Below are positions 1-10,835 of a stretch of 64,000 nt of DNA, piece after piece. Source of the DNA: Comamonas phosphati (GTDB lineage Bacteria; Pseudomonadota; Gammaproteobacteria; Burkholderiales; Burkholderiaceae_C); contig NZ_BMEU01000009.1 of NCBI RefSeq assembly GCF_014637085.1, positions 93,212 to 157,211 on the forward strand, in the 5' to 3' direction. A program made the position numbers and the translations under genes. The notes under the pieces are model-generated. The model did no database searches. It was not told where the DNA came from and was given only the letters and a program-made list of their open reading frames with translations. Position 1 is the first letter of the stretch. The number at the start of each line of letters is the position of its first letter.

Positions 1-588
1 CATTGGCGCCATACCTTTGTAGGGCACGTGCGTGACCCGGATCTGGGTTTGCTGCGCCATGCTTTCGGCCAGCAGGTGGTACATGGAGCCGATGCCGACG
101 CTGCCATAGGACAAGCCCTTGTCCTGGGTCTTGGCATAGGCGATGAATTCGTCCGCGTTGCGCACGGGCAGCGTGGCGCGCGTCAGCAGCACCAGCGGAT
201 TCACCGAGACCAGGCCCAGCATGCGGAAATCCTCGGCCCTCAGCTTGACGGCCGCGTTGACCATGGGCGAGAGAATCACCTCGTTGGGAGAGCCGAGAAA
301 GATCATGTGCCCGTCGGCCGGCGCATTCAGCACCTTCTGCGCGGCCAGCGAGCCGCTGACACCTCCCAGATTGTCCACGATGACCTGCTGGTTCAGCGCC
401 TTGCCCAGTGCCGTGTTCAACGCACGAGCGATGGAGTCGGACAGGCCGCCGGCAGGGTAAGGCACGAGCAGCGTCACCACACGCTGATCCGCGGCCTGCG
501 CGCCGCCCATGGCAAACGCAGCCGAGCACAGCGCACAAAGCGACAACGCCAGGGCGCGTCGGCGGCGGGGGAAAGTAATGCTTGTCAT
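1..588 (-). CDS. Bug-family (TctC) periplasmic solute-binding protein, cut by window edge
   Basis: Periplasmic receptor of the tripartite tricarboxylate / Bug family, which binds small carboxylates. Only about the first 196 residues are present; the C-terminal third lies outside the window. The N-terminus is an arginine-rich signal peptide ending near an AQA site, followed by the family pattern VTLLVPYPAGG and, later, VDNLGG and ADGHMIFLG; the visible part ends at THVPYKG, as in other Bug proteins. The ATG at 588 is preceded by a GGAG ribosome site. It starts 3 bases after the stop of the M20 hydrolase, so the two are almost certainly one transcript; the receptor may deliver the hydrolase substrate or product. 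Ligand unknown. The family is certain, the substrate is not. Confidence 0.9.
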   Translation of the reverse strand, partial: MTSITFPRRRRALALSLCALCSAAFAMGGAQAADQRVVTLLVPYPAGGLSDSIARALNTALGKALNQQVIVDNLGGVSGSLAAQKVLNAPADGHMIFLGSPNEVILSPMVNAAVKLRAEDFRMLGLVSVNPLVLLTRATLPVRNADEFIAYAKTQDKGLSYGSVGIGSMYHLLAESMAQQTQIRVTHVPYKGMAPM

Positions 589-591
589 AAG

Positions 592-1809
592 TCAGCTCCG
601 GGTGGGGGTCGATAGGAATGCGTGAGCCAGCGCCACCCAGAATGTGGCGCCTGGCTCCAGGTTGCGGTCGTTGAAGTCGAAACTGGGGTTGTGCACGCTG
701 CAAGGCCCCGAGGCGCAGCCATGCGTGTGGCCGTTGTCACCATTGCCGATGAAGACATAGCTGCCTGGCCGCTCCTGCAGCATGTAGGCAAAGTCCTCGC
801 TTGCGCACAGCGGCTCGGCGTTGGCCATGACTTGCGCGGTACCGAACAGCGACTGCGCCACGTCCATGGCCAGCCGGGTTTGCGCGGGCGCGTTGATCAG
901 CACCGGATAGCCGCGCTCGTAGCTGATGCGGCAGCGTGCGCCGAAGCTGTCGGCCTGGCCTTGCGCCACGGCCCGGATGCGCTGCTCCAGCAGATCGCGG
1001 ATCTCGGGCTTCAAGGCGCGGATGCTCAGTTCCAGCTCGGCGGTCTCGGGGATCACGTTGTAGGTTTGCCCGGCCTGCAGGCGGCCTACCGTGATCACGG
1101 CCGACGCCAGCGGGTCCACGTTGCGCGCGACGATGCTCTGCAAAGCCATCACGGTGGCCGACGCCACGACCGTGGGGTCCGTCGCCAGGTGGGGCATGGC
1201 GCCGTGGCCGCCGCAGCCCTCGAACACGATGCTCGCCCGGTCGGACGAAGCCATGTATGCCCCCTCGCGAAACAGAAACCGGCCTTGCGGCACGCCCGGC
1301 AGGTTGTGCATCGCAAATACCGCATCGCAGGGAAAGCGCGAGAACAGGCCCTCCTGCATCATCCTCTGGGCACCGCCGGCACCGCCGAGTTCTTCCGCTG
1401 GCTGGAAGATCAGGTGCACCGTGCCGTCCATGGCGCAGCCCTCGCGATGCAGCCGCGCAAGCGCCTGGGCCGCGCCCAGCAGCATGGTGGTGTGCCCATC
1501 GTGGCCACAGCCATGCATCTTGCCGGGGACTTCGCTCGCCCAGGGCAGCCCCGTGGCCTCCTGGATCGGCAACGCATCCATTTCGGCACGCAGCCCCAGG
1601 CGCGCAGGGCCGGGGCCGAACACCAGCGTGCCCACCAGGCCCGTTCCCGCCAGGCCCGTGGTGACTTCATAGCCCCACTCGCTCAAGCAGCGCTGCACGA
1701 GCGCACTGGTCTGGAATTCCTCGAAGCCCAGCTCGGGCTGGCGATGAATGGCATGCCGCCACGCGCGCATGGCATCGGCGTCGACGTAGGAGCTGAATTT
1801 CGAGTGCAT
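592..1809 (-). CDS. M20 family amidohydrolase (HipO / IAA-amino acid hydrolase type)
   Basis: About 405-residue metal-dependent amidohydrolase of the M20D type, which cleaves N-acyl amino acids (hippurate-like amides). Visible motifs: GCGHDGHTTMLLG near residue 100 (metal cysteine and histidine), FQPAEE near 135-140 (catalytic and metal glutamates), MHNLPG, and EDFAYML near the C-terminus. The reading frame continues upstream to a GTG at 1884, but that stretch is AT-rich and has the look of a promoter; the ATG at 1809 gives a normal N-terminus (MHSKFSS), so I start there. It is first in a two-gene unit with the Bug receptor and diverges from a LysR regulator, the likely controller. Cytoplasmic. 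Actual amide substrate not deducible. Confidence 0.88.
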   Translation of the reverse strand: MHSKFSSYVDADAMRAWRHAIHRQPELGFEEFQTSALVQRCLSEWGYEVTTGLAGTGLVGTLVFGPGPARLGLRAEMDALPIQEATGLPWASEVPGKMHGCGHDGHTTMLLGAAQALARLHREGCAMDGTVHLIFQPAEELGGAGGAQRMMQEGLFSRFPCDAVFAMHNLPGVPQGRFLFREGAYMASSDRASIVFEGCGGHGAMPHLATDPTVVASATVMALQSIVARNVDPLASAVITVGRLQAGQTYNVIPETAELELSIRALKPEIRDLLEQRIRAVAQGQADSFGARCRISYERGYPVLINAPAQTRLAMDVAQSLFGTAQVMANAEPLCASEDFAYMLQERPGSYVFIGNGDNGHTHGCASGPCSVHNPSFDFNDRNLEPGATFWVALAHAFLSTPTRS

Positions 1810-1812
1810 GCA

Positions 1813-1859
1813 GAAAAATATATAGTCCTGGGGCGAAGGCCGAAAGCCGGTATATTTTC
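1813..1859. promoter_or_regulatory. AT-rich inverted repeat in the divergent LysR/hydrolase promoter
   Basis: Arms GAAAAATATA (1813-1822) and TATATTTTC (1851-1859) are near-complementary and flank a GC-rich centre, in a region much richer in AT than its surroundings. It lies between a LysR regulator and the divergent M20 hydrolase, the usual place for a LysR operator overlapping the target promoter. Inference from position and symmetry only. Confidence 0.35.
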
Positions 1860-1895
1860 CGGGGTGACCACCAAAACGATTCACCCGCCAAACCC

Positions 1896-2789
1896 GTGAA
1901 AAACCATCAGATCCGGGCCTTTACCCAGGTCGCCGAAAGCGGTTCGATCCGCGCCGCCGCGCGGGCCCTGTTTCTCAGCCAGAGCGCCTTGACCAAATCG
2001 CTGCGCGAGCTGGAAGAGGATGTGGGAGCCGAGTTGCTGATGCGCAGCTACAAGGGCATAGAGTTCACACCGGCGGGCAAGATACTGCTCTCCCATGCGC
2101 GGCTGTCGCTGTCGCTGCTGGACAAGGCGCGCGAGGAAATACAGCTGATCTGCGGCGGATCGGGAGCCCATGTGGCGGTGGCCGCATCGCCACTGATCGC
2201 CATTGAGGCGCTGCCCCGGATCTGGAAGGCCTTCGAGCAGTGGGCGCCCGACGCCCAGTTGGCGCTCAGCGAGGGCTTTCTGAGCAGTCTCGTTCCAGCG
2301 CTACTGGAGGGCCGGCTGGATTTCGCGGTCGCCATTGCCGACCCTAGCAATCTGCCCTACGAATTGGTCTTTGAGCCGCTGATCGACGTGGTCGCGCTGC
2401 CTGCCGGGCGACAAGGCCATCCCCTGGCTGGCGCCAGAACCTGGGAAGACCTGAAGGATGCGACCTGGGTGATGAATTTTTCGCCAGGCAGCCAGAGCGA
2501 AACGCTGGTGAGCTGGCTGCGAGGCCAGGGTTTGGCGGTACCACGCAAAATGGTCAATTGCGCCTCGCCCATGCTGATGGGCGAGTTGATGCGGCGCACC
2601 GACATGCTGGGGTTCTGTCCCGAGATTTTGCTAAACGACACGACCTATGGCGCCGGGCTGCAGCGCCTGCATGTCGGCCCGCTGCCGCCCCCCATGGCCC
2701 TGGGCCTGATCCAGCAGCGCGGCGTGCCGCTGAGCAGCGCAGCCAAGCAGCTGGCCACATTGTTCATCAAGTATTTTCGGGAGGCATAG
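1896..2789 (+). CDS. LysR-family transcriptional regulator
   Basis: 297-residue LysR-type regulator. The N-terminal winged helix-turn-helix is clear (residues about 4-62, with GSIRAAARALFLSQSALTKS as the recognition region), followed by an effector-binding domain of the usual length. The start is a GTG at 1896 just after the AT-rich divergent promoter; the protein begins MKNHQIRAF, a canonical LysR start. It probably controls the divergent hydrolase-receptor unit and itself. The inducer is unknown; the neighbouring amidohydrolase suggests an acylated amino acid or aromatic amide. Confidence 0.92.
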   Translation: MKNHQIRAFTQVAESGSIRAAARALFLSQSALTKSLRELEEDVGAELLMRSYKGIEFTPAGKILLSHARLSLSLLDKAREEIQLICGGSGAHVAVAASPLIAIEALPRIWKAFEQWAPDAQLALSEGFLSSLVPALLEGRLDFAVAIADPSNLPYELVFEPLIDVVALPAGRQGHPLAGARTWEDLKDATWVMNFSPGSQSETLVSWLRGQGLAVPRKMVNCASPMLMGELMRRTDMLGFCPEILLNDTTYGAGLQRLHVGPLPPPMALGLIQQRGVPLSSAAKQLATLFIKYFREA

Positions 2790-2811
2790 GGTCGCGGCCC
2801 AGCCCTGCGCT

Positions 2812-3210
2812 TCACTCGGGCACCACGGCCGTGACCTCGATCTCCACCTTGGCGCGGTCCTCGATCAGCGCCGCCACCTGCACGGCCGTCATGGCCACGC
2901 TGAACGAGCCTATGAGTTCGCGGTAGGCCTGGCCGATCTCGGCCTGGCGGGCCAGGTACTCCTTCTTGTCGGTGATGTACCAGGTCATGCGCACGATGTG
3001 CTCGGGCCCGGCGCCGCCCTCCCTGAGCACCTCCACCACGTTCTGCAGCGCCTGGCGCACCTGGCCGGCCAGGTCGTCGGTGTGGAACCGTCCCTGGCCG
3101 TCCCAGCCTATCATGCCGGCCACATAGATCTGGCGGCCGCTGACGGCCACGCCGTTGGCATAACCCTTGGGGCGGGGCCAGCCCGCAGGCAGCAGTACTT
3201 GCATCGTCAT
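2812..3210 (-). CDS. RidA/YjgF-like protein lacking the deaminase arginine
   Basis: 132-residue single-domain protein of the RidA (YjgF/YER057c) family, whose archetype hydrolyses reactive enamines and imines to ketones plus ammonia. The fold signature is visible (VAVSGRQIYVAGMIG, HIVRMTWYITDK, KVEIEVTAVV). At the position where active RidA proteins carry the catalytic arginine (PARS in the archetype) this one reads VAMT, so it belongs to an arginine-less subgroup whose chemistry is less clear. It is last in the CoA-pathway gene row, separated from the thioesterase by a repeat. Its presence fits a pathway that creates an enamine (from 2-aminobenzoyl-CoA), but enamine hydrolysis here is inference and the missing arginine argues for caution. 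Confidence 0.9.
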   Translation of the reverse strand: MTMQVLLPAGWPRPKGYANGVAVSGRQIYVAGMIGWDGQGRFHTDDLAGQVRQALQNVVEVLREGGAGPEHIVRMTWYITDKKEYLARQAEIGQAYRELIGSFSVAMTAVQVAALIEDRAKVEIEVTAVVPE

Positions 3211-3270
3211 TCCTTTCTAGAAACCAAACTTGGACTTGCGCAACGGGCCATGAAAATAAACGCCCCCCGA

Positions 3271-3357
3271 CCCAAGCCAGAGACGCCGAGCAAGAGCCGC
3301 CTCGCGGCGATGGCGTCGTCCCCCTTGGGGGAAGGCCCGAAGCGACTCAGGGGGAGT
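3271..3357 (-). repeat. Dispersed GC-rich repeat, copy 1
   Basis: Copy 1 of a three-member family in this window (others at 8299-8412 and 20028-20129). Shared parts on the plus strand: a CCGAGCAAGAGCCGC-like start, a variable middle, and the 3' core CGAAGCGACTCAGGGGG. Here it directly abuts the stop codon of the thioesterase gene. On the minus strand it therefore sits immediately 3' of a gene, as do the other copies. It lacks a T-run, so it is not a plain intrinsic terminator; a REP-like or processing element is more likely. Confidence 0.75.
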
Positions 3358-3792
3358 TCATTCACTCATCCAGCGCTCCATCGCGGCGCGTATATGGGCG
3401 GGTACGGCAATCGCCTTGTGGGTCTGCAGATCGGTGAACACCAGCACCTTGGTGGCGGCTACGCGCAGCTCGCCGTCGGCCCCCGTGCAGTCCACGGCCA
3501 GCGTCAGCGAACGGTTGCCCAGCCTGGCCAGGCGCAGGCCGAAATCCACGGTCTCGCCCATGCGCGTGATGGCGCGGAAGTCGCACTCCAGGTGCACGAT
3601 GGGCAGGCCGGTGCGGCCCTGCGCCACCATATCGGCATAGGGCACGCCCAGGGCGCGGTTGAACCAGTCCTCGACCAGGCCGTTGAACAGCACCAGATAC
3701 TGGGGAAAGAAGATGATGCCCGCGGGATCGCAGTGCGCGAAGCGTATGGGCACCTGGCTGACGAAGCGCGGCGTGGCGTATGCATGCGTCAT
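3358..3792 (-). CDS. Acyl-CoA thioesterase (4-hydroxybenzoyl-CoA thioesterase family)
   Basis: About 144-residue hot-dog-fold thioesterase. The catalytic pattern HCDPAGIIFFPQYL near residue 20 matches the aspartate-containing motif of the 4-hydroxybenzoyl-CoA thioesterase family. The frame continues upstream into the ligase gene, but the ATG at 3792 (MTHAYATPRF), 10 bases after the ligase stop, gives the normal family length. It hydrolyses acyl-CoA esters, probably releasing trapped CoA from dead-end intermediates of the neighbouring pathway or editing wrongly activated acids. Its exact substrate cannot be read from sequence. Confidence 0.88.
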   Translation of the reverse strand: MTHAYATPRFVSQVPIRFAHCDPAGIIFFPQYLVLFNGLVEDWFNRALGVPYADMVAQGRTGLPIVHLECDFRAITRMGETVDFGLRLARLGNRSLTLAVDCTGADGELRVAATKVLVFTDLQTHKAIAVPAHIRAAMERWMSE

Positions 3793-3802
3793 GGCCGTCC
3801 CT

Positions 3803-5419
3803 TCATTGCCCGTGCAGCTTGAAGCGCTGCAGCTTGCCCGTTGGCGTGCGCGGCAGCTGGTCCACAAAGGCCACGGCGCGCGGATATTTGTAGGGCGCCA
3901 CGGTACTTTTCACGAAGTCCTGCAGCTCCCTGGCCATGGCTTCGTCGCCGGCATGCCCGGCACGCAGCACGACAAAGGCCTTGACGATCTGGCCGCGCTC
4001 GCTGTCGGGCATGCCGATCACCGCGCACTCGGCCACGGCCGCATGGGCCAGGAGGGCGTTCTCCACCTCGGGCGCCGCGATGTTGTAGCCGGCCGAGATG
4101 ATCGTGTCGTCGGTGCGCGCCTGGTAGACGAAGTAACCATCGGCATCCATCAGATAGGCGTCGCCCGTGAGGTTCCAGCCATGCTGCACATACTGGGTCT
4201 GGCGGCTGTCGGCCAGATAGCGGCAGCCCGTGGGGCCCAGCACGGCCAACTTGCCCACGGTGCCCGGCGACACCTCGTTGCCCTGCTCGTCCACCACCTT
4301 GGCGCGGTAGCCGGGCACGGCCTTGCCCGTGGCGCCGGGCCGTGCGTCTTCCTCGCGGTGCGAGATGAAGATGTGCAGCATCTCGGTGGAGCCTATGCCG
4401 TCGATGATCTCTATACCCGTGGCGTCCTTCCACAGCGCGCGCGTGGAGGCCGTGAGCGCCTCGCCGGCCGACACGCATTTGCGCAGCCGCGTGCGGCGGA
4501 TACGCTCGCCCTGCTGGGCCATGACGCGGTAGGAGGTGGGCGCCGTGAACACCACGGTGGCGCCGAAGCGCTCTATGCCGTCCACCAGCTGCGGCGGGCC
4601 GGCTTTCTCCAGCAGCACCATGGAAGCGCCTATGGACATGGGAAACAGCACCTGCCCGCCCAGGCCGAAGGTGAAGGCGATCGGCGGGCTGCCGACGAAC
4701 ACGTCGTCGGCATGGGCGCGCAGCATGGATTGCGGCCAGCAGGCGCAGACGGCCATCACGTCGCGGTGGAAATGCATGGTGGCCTTGGGTACGCCCGTGG
4801 TGCCCGAGGTGAAGCCCAGCAGGCAGGTATCGGCGGCCGCCGTGTCCACCGCCTCGAAGTGCGGCGAGGCCTGCGCCATGCGCGCTTCGAGCGCATCGGC
4901 ATCCTCGGCGCGCACATTGAAAAAGCGCACGGACTTCAGCACCTGGCTTTTCTGTTGCGCGCCCAGCACCTCGGCGCGCAGCGCGTCATCGCACAGCGCA
5001 TGGCTGATCTGCGCGATGTCGACGACGGCGGACAGCTCCTTGGCCCTCAGCAGCGGCATGGCCGCCACGGCAATGCCGCCGGCCTTGACCACGCCGAACC
5101 AGCTGGCCACCAGCATGGGGTTGTTGGGGCCGCACAGCAGCACGCGGTTGCCCGGCAGCAGGCCCATGTCCCGGGTCAGCACATGGGCGATGCGGTTGGC
5201 CCTGTCCTGCAGCTCGGCATAGGTCCAGCGCAGGCCCTCGGCCTGTATGCACAGCCTGTCGCCGCGCCCCTCTTTCACATGGCGGTCCAGCAGCTCGGCC
5301 GCGCAGTTCAGGCGCTCGGGAAACTGCAGCTCGGGCAGCTCGAACACATACTCGGGCTGCAGCTCGGCGAGCGGCAGATTGTCAGACGCAAAGGTGTCGA
5401 TATGGGCGGTATAGGACAT
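3803..5419 (-). CDS. Aromatic acid-CoA ligase (benzoate / 2-aminobenzoate-CoA ligase family)
   Basis: 538-residue ANL-superfamily adenylate-forming enzyme making an aryl-CoA from acid, ATP and CoA. Motifs: the phosphate loop LLGFTSGTTGVPKAT near residue 190, the A5 region IDGIGSTEMLHIF near 340, LTGDAYLMDADGY near 420, and the C-terminal lysine loop PRTPTGKLQRF. Length and the GSTEMLHIFIS segment are typical of benzoate-CoA ligases. Its partner is a fused monooxygenase/reductase of the type that acts on 2-aminobenzoyl-CoA or salicylyl-CoA, so anthranilate is the favoured substrate and salicylate the main alternative; in Azoarcus evansii the anthranilate enzyme is called AbmG. Substrate assignment is inference. 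Confidence 0.88.
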   Translation of the reverse strand: MSYTAHIDTFASDNLPLAELQPEYVFELPELQFPERLNCAAELLDRHVKEGRGDRLCIQAEGLRWTYAELQDRANRIAHVLTRDMGLLPGNRVLLCGPNNPMLVASWFGVVKAGGIAVAAMPLLRAKELSAVVDIAQISHALCDDALRAEVLGAQQKSQVLKSVRFFNVRAEDADALEARMAQASPHFEAVDTAAADTCLLGFTSGTTGVPKATMHFHRDVMAVCACWPQSMLRAHADDVFVGSPPIAFTFGLGGQVLFPMSIGASMVLLEKAGPPQLVDGIERFGATVVFTAPTSYRVMAQQGERIRRTRLRKCVSAGEALTASTRALWKDATGIEIIDGIGSTEMLHIFISHREEDARPGATGKAVPGYRAKVVDEQGNEVSPGTVGKLAVLGPTGCRYLADSRQTQYVQHGWNLTGDAYLMDADGYFVYQARTDDTIISAGYNIAAPEVENALLAHAAVAECAVIGMPDSERGQIVKAFVVLRAGHAGDEAMARELQDFVKSTVAPYKYPRAVAFVDQLPRTPTGKLQRFKLHGQ

Positions 5420-5430
5420 GGCTAGCTCTC

Positions 5431-6609
5431 CTAGGCCTGGGCGCTCTTGAGCAGTTCGCGCGCGATGATGAGCTGCTGCACCTCGGTCGCGCCCTCATAG
5501 ATGCGCAGCGCGCGGATCTCGCGGTAAAGCTTTTCCACGGGCTGCTCGCTGACCACGCCCAGCCCGCCCCAGATCTGCACGGCGGCGTCTATGACCTGCT
5601 GGGCGTTCTCGGTGGCCGTCATCTTGGCCATGGCCGCCTCGCGCGTCACGTTCTCGCCCTGGTCGCGCTGCCAGGCCGCGCGGTAGGTGAGCAGGGCCGC
5701 GCTGTCGATCTGCGTGGCCATCTGCGCGAGCTTGGCCTGGGTGAGCTGGAAATCGGCCAGCACGCCACCGAACATCTTGCGCGTGGTGGCGCGGTGCAGC
5801 GCCTCGTCGAGCGCCCGGCGCGCAAAGCCCAGGGCCGCGGCGGCCACCGAGGTGCGGAACACGTCGAGCGTGCGCATGGCCACCTTGAAGCCCTCGCCGG
5901 CCGCGCCCACGCGCTGCGCCACGGGCACGCGGCAATTGGTGAATTTCAGGCGCGCCAGCGGGTGGGGCGCGATCACGGCTATGCGCTCGGCGATCTCGAA
6001 GCCCGGCGTGCCGGCCTCCACGATCAGCGCCGAGATGCCGCGCGAGCCCGGCGCCTCGCCCGTGCGCACAAAGACCACGTAGAAGTCGGCAATGCCGCCG
6101 TTGGAGATCCAGGTCTTCTCGCCATTGATCACATAGTGGCCGCCATCATCACCACTCTCCAGCCTGGCCTCGCAGGCCATGGCCGCCACGTCGGAGCCCG
6201 CCTCGGGCTCGGACAGCGCAAAGGCCGCGATCGCCTCGCCCGCCGCCACCTGGGTCAGGTAGCGCTGCTTCTGCTCGCGCGTGCCGGCCAGGCTGATGGC
6301 GCCCGAACCCAGGCCCTGCATGGCAAAGGCGAAATCGGCCAGCCCGCTGTGGCGCGCCAGGGTTTCGCGGATCAGGCAGATGGCGCGCGTATCGATCTGC
6401 TCGCCCACGCCACCGTTTTCCGCGCCGGCCACCGCATGGCGCAGCCAGCCGGCCGCGCCCAGTGCCTTGACCAGCTGCCGGCATTCGGCATCCACATCGG
6501 GGCCGTGGTCGTGGGCAATATGCCGCGCGGCCCAGGCAGCTAGCTGCTGCGCCAGCTGCGCATGGCGGGCCTCGAAAAACGGCCACTTCAGATAGCTGCT
6601 GTCTGCCAT
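5431..6609 (-). CDS. Acyl-CoA dehydrogenase
   Basis: About 392-residue flavoprotein of the acyl-CoA dehydrogenase family. Seen: the FAD/substrate motif [11 protein letters not shown], the flavin-binding [10 protein letters not shown] region, and the C-terminal catalytic glutamate motif [18 protein letters not shown]. The longer frame begins inside the upstream gene; the ATG at 6609 ([12 protein letters not shown]), 1 base after the hydratase stop, is the sensible start. Placed between the ligase and the enoyl-CoA hydratase, it should introduce or remove a double bond in the alicyclic CoA intermediate formed after dearomatisation. It passes electrons to ETF, which is not encoded here. Confidence 0.92.
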   Translation of the reverse strand: MADSSYLKWPFFEARHAQLAQQLAAWAARHIAHDHGPDVDAECRQLVKALGAAGWLRHAVAGAENGGVGEQIDTRAICLIRETLARHSGLADFAFAMQGLGSGAISLAGTREQKQRYLTQVAAGEAIAAFALSEPEAGSDVAAMACEARLESGDDGGHYVINGEKTWISNGGIADFYVVFVRTGEAPGSRGISALIVEAGTPGFEIAERIAVIAPHPLARLKFTNCRVPVAQRVGAAGEGFKVAMRTLDVFRTSVAAAALGFARRALDEALHRATTRKMFGGVLADFQLTQAKLAQMATQIDSAALLTYRAAWQRDQGENVTREAAMAKMTATENAQQVIDAAVQIWGGLGVVSEQPVEKLYREIRALRIYEGATEVQQLIIARELLKSAQA

Positions 6610-6610
6610 G

Positions 6611-7465
6611 TCAATTTCCTCCAAACACCGGCTTTTGCTTGGCGACGAAGGCGTGGTAGGCACGCGAGAAGTCCTCGGTCAACATGCACAGGGCCTGGGC
6701 CTGGGCTTCGGCCTCTATGGCCTGCTCCACGGTCATGGCCCATTCCTGGTGCAGCATGGTCTTGGTGATGCCGTTGGCAAACGTGGGGCCGGCGGCCAGG
6801 TCGGCAGCGAGCTTCTGGGCCTGCTCCAGCAGGGCCTCGGGTTCGCACAGGCGGTTGAAGAAGCCCCAGCGCTCGCCCTCCTCGCCGCCCAGGCTGCGGC
6901 CCGTGTAGAGCAGCTCGCTGGCGCGGCCCTGGCCGATGATGCGCGGCAGGATGGCGCAAGCGCCCATGTCGCAGCCCGCCAGGCCCACGCGGTTGAAGAG
7001 AAAGGCCGTCTTGCTGCGCGCCGTGCCCAGGCGCATGTCCGAGGCCATGGCCATGATGGCGCCGGCACCGGCGCAGACGCCGTCCACGGCCGCGATGATG
7101 GGCTGGGGGCAGGCACGCATGGTCTTGACCAGCTCGCCCGTCATGCGCGTGAACATCAGCAGCTCGGGCACCTTGAGCTGCACCAGCGGGCCGATGATTT
7201 CGTGCACATCGCCACCCGAGCAGAAATTGCCGCCCGCGCCCACCAGCACCACGGCCTTCACGTCCTGCGCCCACTTGAGCCTGTGGAACAGGTCGCGCAG
7301 CTCGGCGTAGGAGTCGAAGGTCAGCGGGTTCTTGCGCTCGGCGCGGTTGAGCGTGATCGTGGCCACGCCGTCCGTCACCTGCCACAGGAAATGCCGGGCC
7401 TGGTAGCCAGCCAGCTGCTGGTGGTTGCCCGCCACCAGGGCGGGATCGATTGCGTATTCACTCAT
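6611..7465 (-). CDS. Enoyl-CoA hydratase/isomerase family protein
   Basis: About 284-residue crotonase-fold protein. Oxyanion-hole segments are visible: [12 protein letters not shown] and [19 protein letters not shown]. An ATG at 7477 would also work, but the ATG at 7465 (MSEYAIDP) has a GGAG site six bases upstream and is preferred. It lies between SDR and acyl-CoA dehydrogenase genes with near-zero spacing, so it is a core member of the CoA pathway, probably hydrating an unsaturated alicyclic CoA ester or opening the ring. The crotonase family includes ring hydrolases too, so the reaction type is not settled. Confidence 0.9.
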   Translation of the reverse strand: MSEYAIDPALVAGNHQQLAGYQARHFLWQVTDGVATITLNRAERKNPLTFDSYAELRDLFHRLKWAQDVKAVVLVGAGGNFCSGGDVHEIIGPLVQLKVPELLMFTRMTGELVKTMRACPQPIIAAVDGVCAGAGAIMAMASDMRLGTARSKTAFLFNRVGLAGCDMGACAILPRIIGQGRASELLYTGRSLGGEEGERWGFFNRLCEPEALLEQAQKLAADLAAGPTFANGITKTMLHQEWAMTVEQAIEAEAQAQALCMLTEDFSRAYHAFVAKQKPVFGGN

Positions 7466-7477
7466 TGAGGTCTCCAT

Positions 7478-8248
7478 TCACATCACTTCGCCGCCAGCGA
7501 CGGCAATGGCTTGGCCTGTCACGGCACCGGCGCCCGGGCCGCAGAGCCAGAGCACGGCATCAGCCACTTCCCGCGGCTGCACCAGCCGGCCCTGGGGGTT
7601 GCCCCTGACGAACTCGGCCATGGCCTGCTCGGGCGTGCGGCCGGTCTTGGCCACCACGCGCGCAATGCTTTCGCGCACGATCTCGGTTTCGGTATAGCCG
7701 GGGCAGACGGCATTGACGGTGACGCCCTTGCTCGCGAACTCCAGCGCCAGCGCGCGCGTGAGGCCCACCACGCCGTGCTTGGCCGCGCAATAGGCCGCGA
7801 CGTAGGCGTAGCCCTTGAGCCCTGCGGTGCTGGCCACGTTGACGATGCGCCCGTAGCCGCGCTCCACCATGGCGGGCAGCACCTGCTGCATGCACAGCAT
7901 GGCGCCCGTGAGGTTGACGGCCAGCATGTTCTGCCATAGCGCCGCATCCATCTTCAGAAACGGTGCGCTCTGCGCCTGGCCTGCGTTGTTGACCAGAATA
8001 TTAATAGCACCCAGCGCAGATGCTGCCTGGGAAAAAGCGGTTTTCACCTCGGATTCACTGGACACATCGGCCAGCTCCATGCGGCATTGGCCGGGGAATT
8101 CGTCCACCAATTTCTGCAGCGGCTCGGCCCTGCGCCCCAGCACCGTGACCCTGGCGCCGCGCGCCAGCAACTGCCGCGCAATGGCCTCGCCGATGCCCTG
8201 GCCCGCGCCCGTCACCAGCGCGTGTTGATTGTTCAAATCGCCTGTCAT
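7478..8248 (-). CDS. SDR-family 3-hydroxyacyl-CoA dehydrogenase-like oxidoreductase
   Basis: 256-residue classical short-chain dehydrogenase. Visible: NAD(P) motif TGAGQGIG near residue 14, NNAG near 88, catalytic serine in VNVASTAG and the YCAAK tyrosine-lysine pair near 150. The downstream hydratase start follows immediately. In this row it probably oxidises or reduces an alcohol/ketone on the alicyclic CoA intermediate. A 164-base gap holding repeat copy 2 separates it from the monooxygenase/reductase gene upstream. Confidence 0.92.
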   Translation of the reverse strand: MTGDLNNQHALVTGAGQGIGEAIARQLLARGARVTVLGRRAEPLQKLVDEFPGQCRMELADVSSESEVKTAFSQAASALGAINILVNNAGQAQSAPFLKMDAALWQNMLAVNLTGAMLCMQQVLPAMVERGYGRIVNVASTAGLKGYAYVAAYCAAKHGVVGLTRALALEFASKGVTVNAVCPGYTETEIVRESIARVVAKTGRTPEQAMAEFVRGNPQGRLVQPREVADAVLWLCGPGAGAVTGQAIAVAGGEVM

Positions 8249-8298
8249 TCAGTTCCCCAAAGCGCTGCGCGCCACCCATAGCCCACGAAACTGGCCCG

Positions 8299-8412
8299 AC
8301 CCAAACCAGGGCAGCCGAGCAAGGGCCGCCCCGCAGCGAGGGCTGCGTCCCCCTCCCCTAGCGCGCAGCGCGTAGAGAAAGGGGGAAGGCGCGAAGCGAC
8401 TCAGGGGGTGTT
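8299..8412 (-). repeat. Dispersed GC-rich repeat, copy 2
   Basis: Second copy, longest of the three because of a GCGCGCAGCGCG-containing middle segment. It ends at the stop region of the 767-residue monooxygenase/reductase gene, in the same orientation relative to that gene as copies 1 and 3 are to theirs. It could uncouple expression of the first gene from the rest of the operon, for example as an RNA stability element; that is inference. Confidence 0.75.
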
Positions 8413-10716
<2,304 letters not shown>

Positions 10717-10756
10717 GGCCAGTATTCGTGCTCGAAAAATTGCTTTATGCTTAAAT

Positions 10757-10772
10757 TATTCATGCATGAATA
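10757..10772. promoter_or_regulatory. 16-bp perfect palindrome, probable MarR operator
   Basis: TATTCATGCATGAATA is a perfect palindrome in the 119-base divergent spacer between the monooxygenase/reductase and the MarR gene. Size and symmetry suit a MarR dimer, and the position allows repression of both promoters. The link to this MarR protein is inference from location. Confidence 0.6.
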
Positions 10773-10835
10773 TTTCACTAGAATAGGAACTAACCCTGAA
10801 CCCATGTCCGCCGTGCGCCTGCACGATGCACACCT

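Noticed and set aside
1810-1884. GTG start at 1884 giving a 25-residue longer M20 hydrolase
   Set aside because: The extra stretch covers the AT-rich divergent promoter, and the extra residues do not look like an M20 N-terminus.
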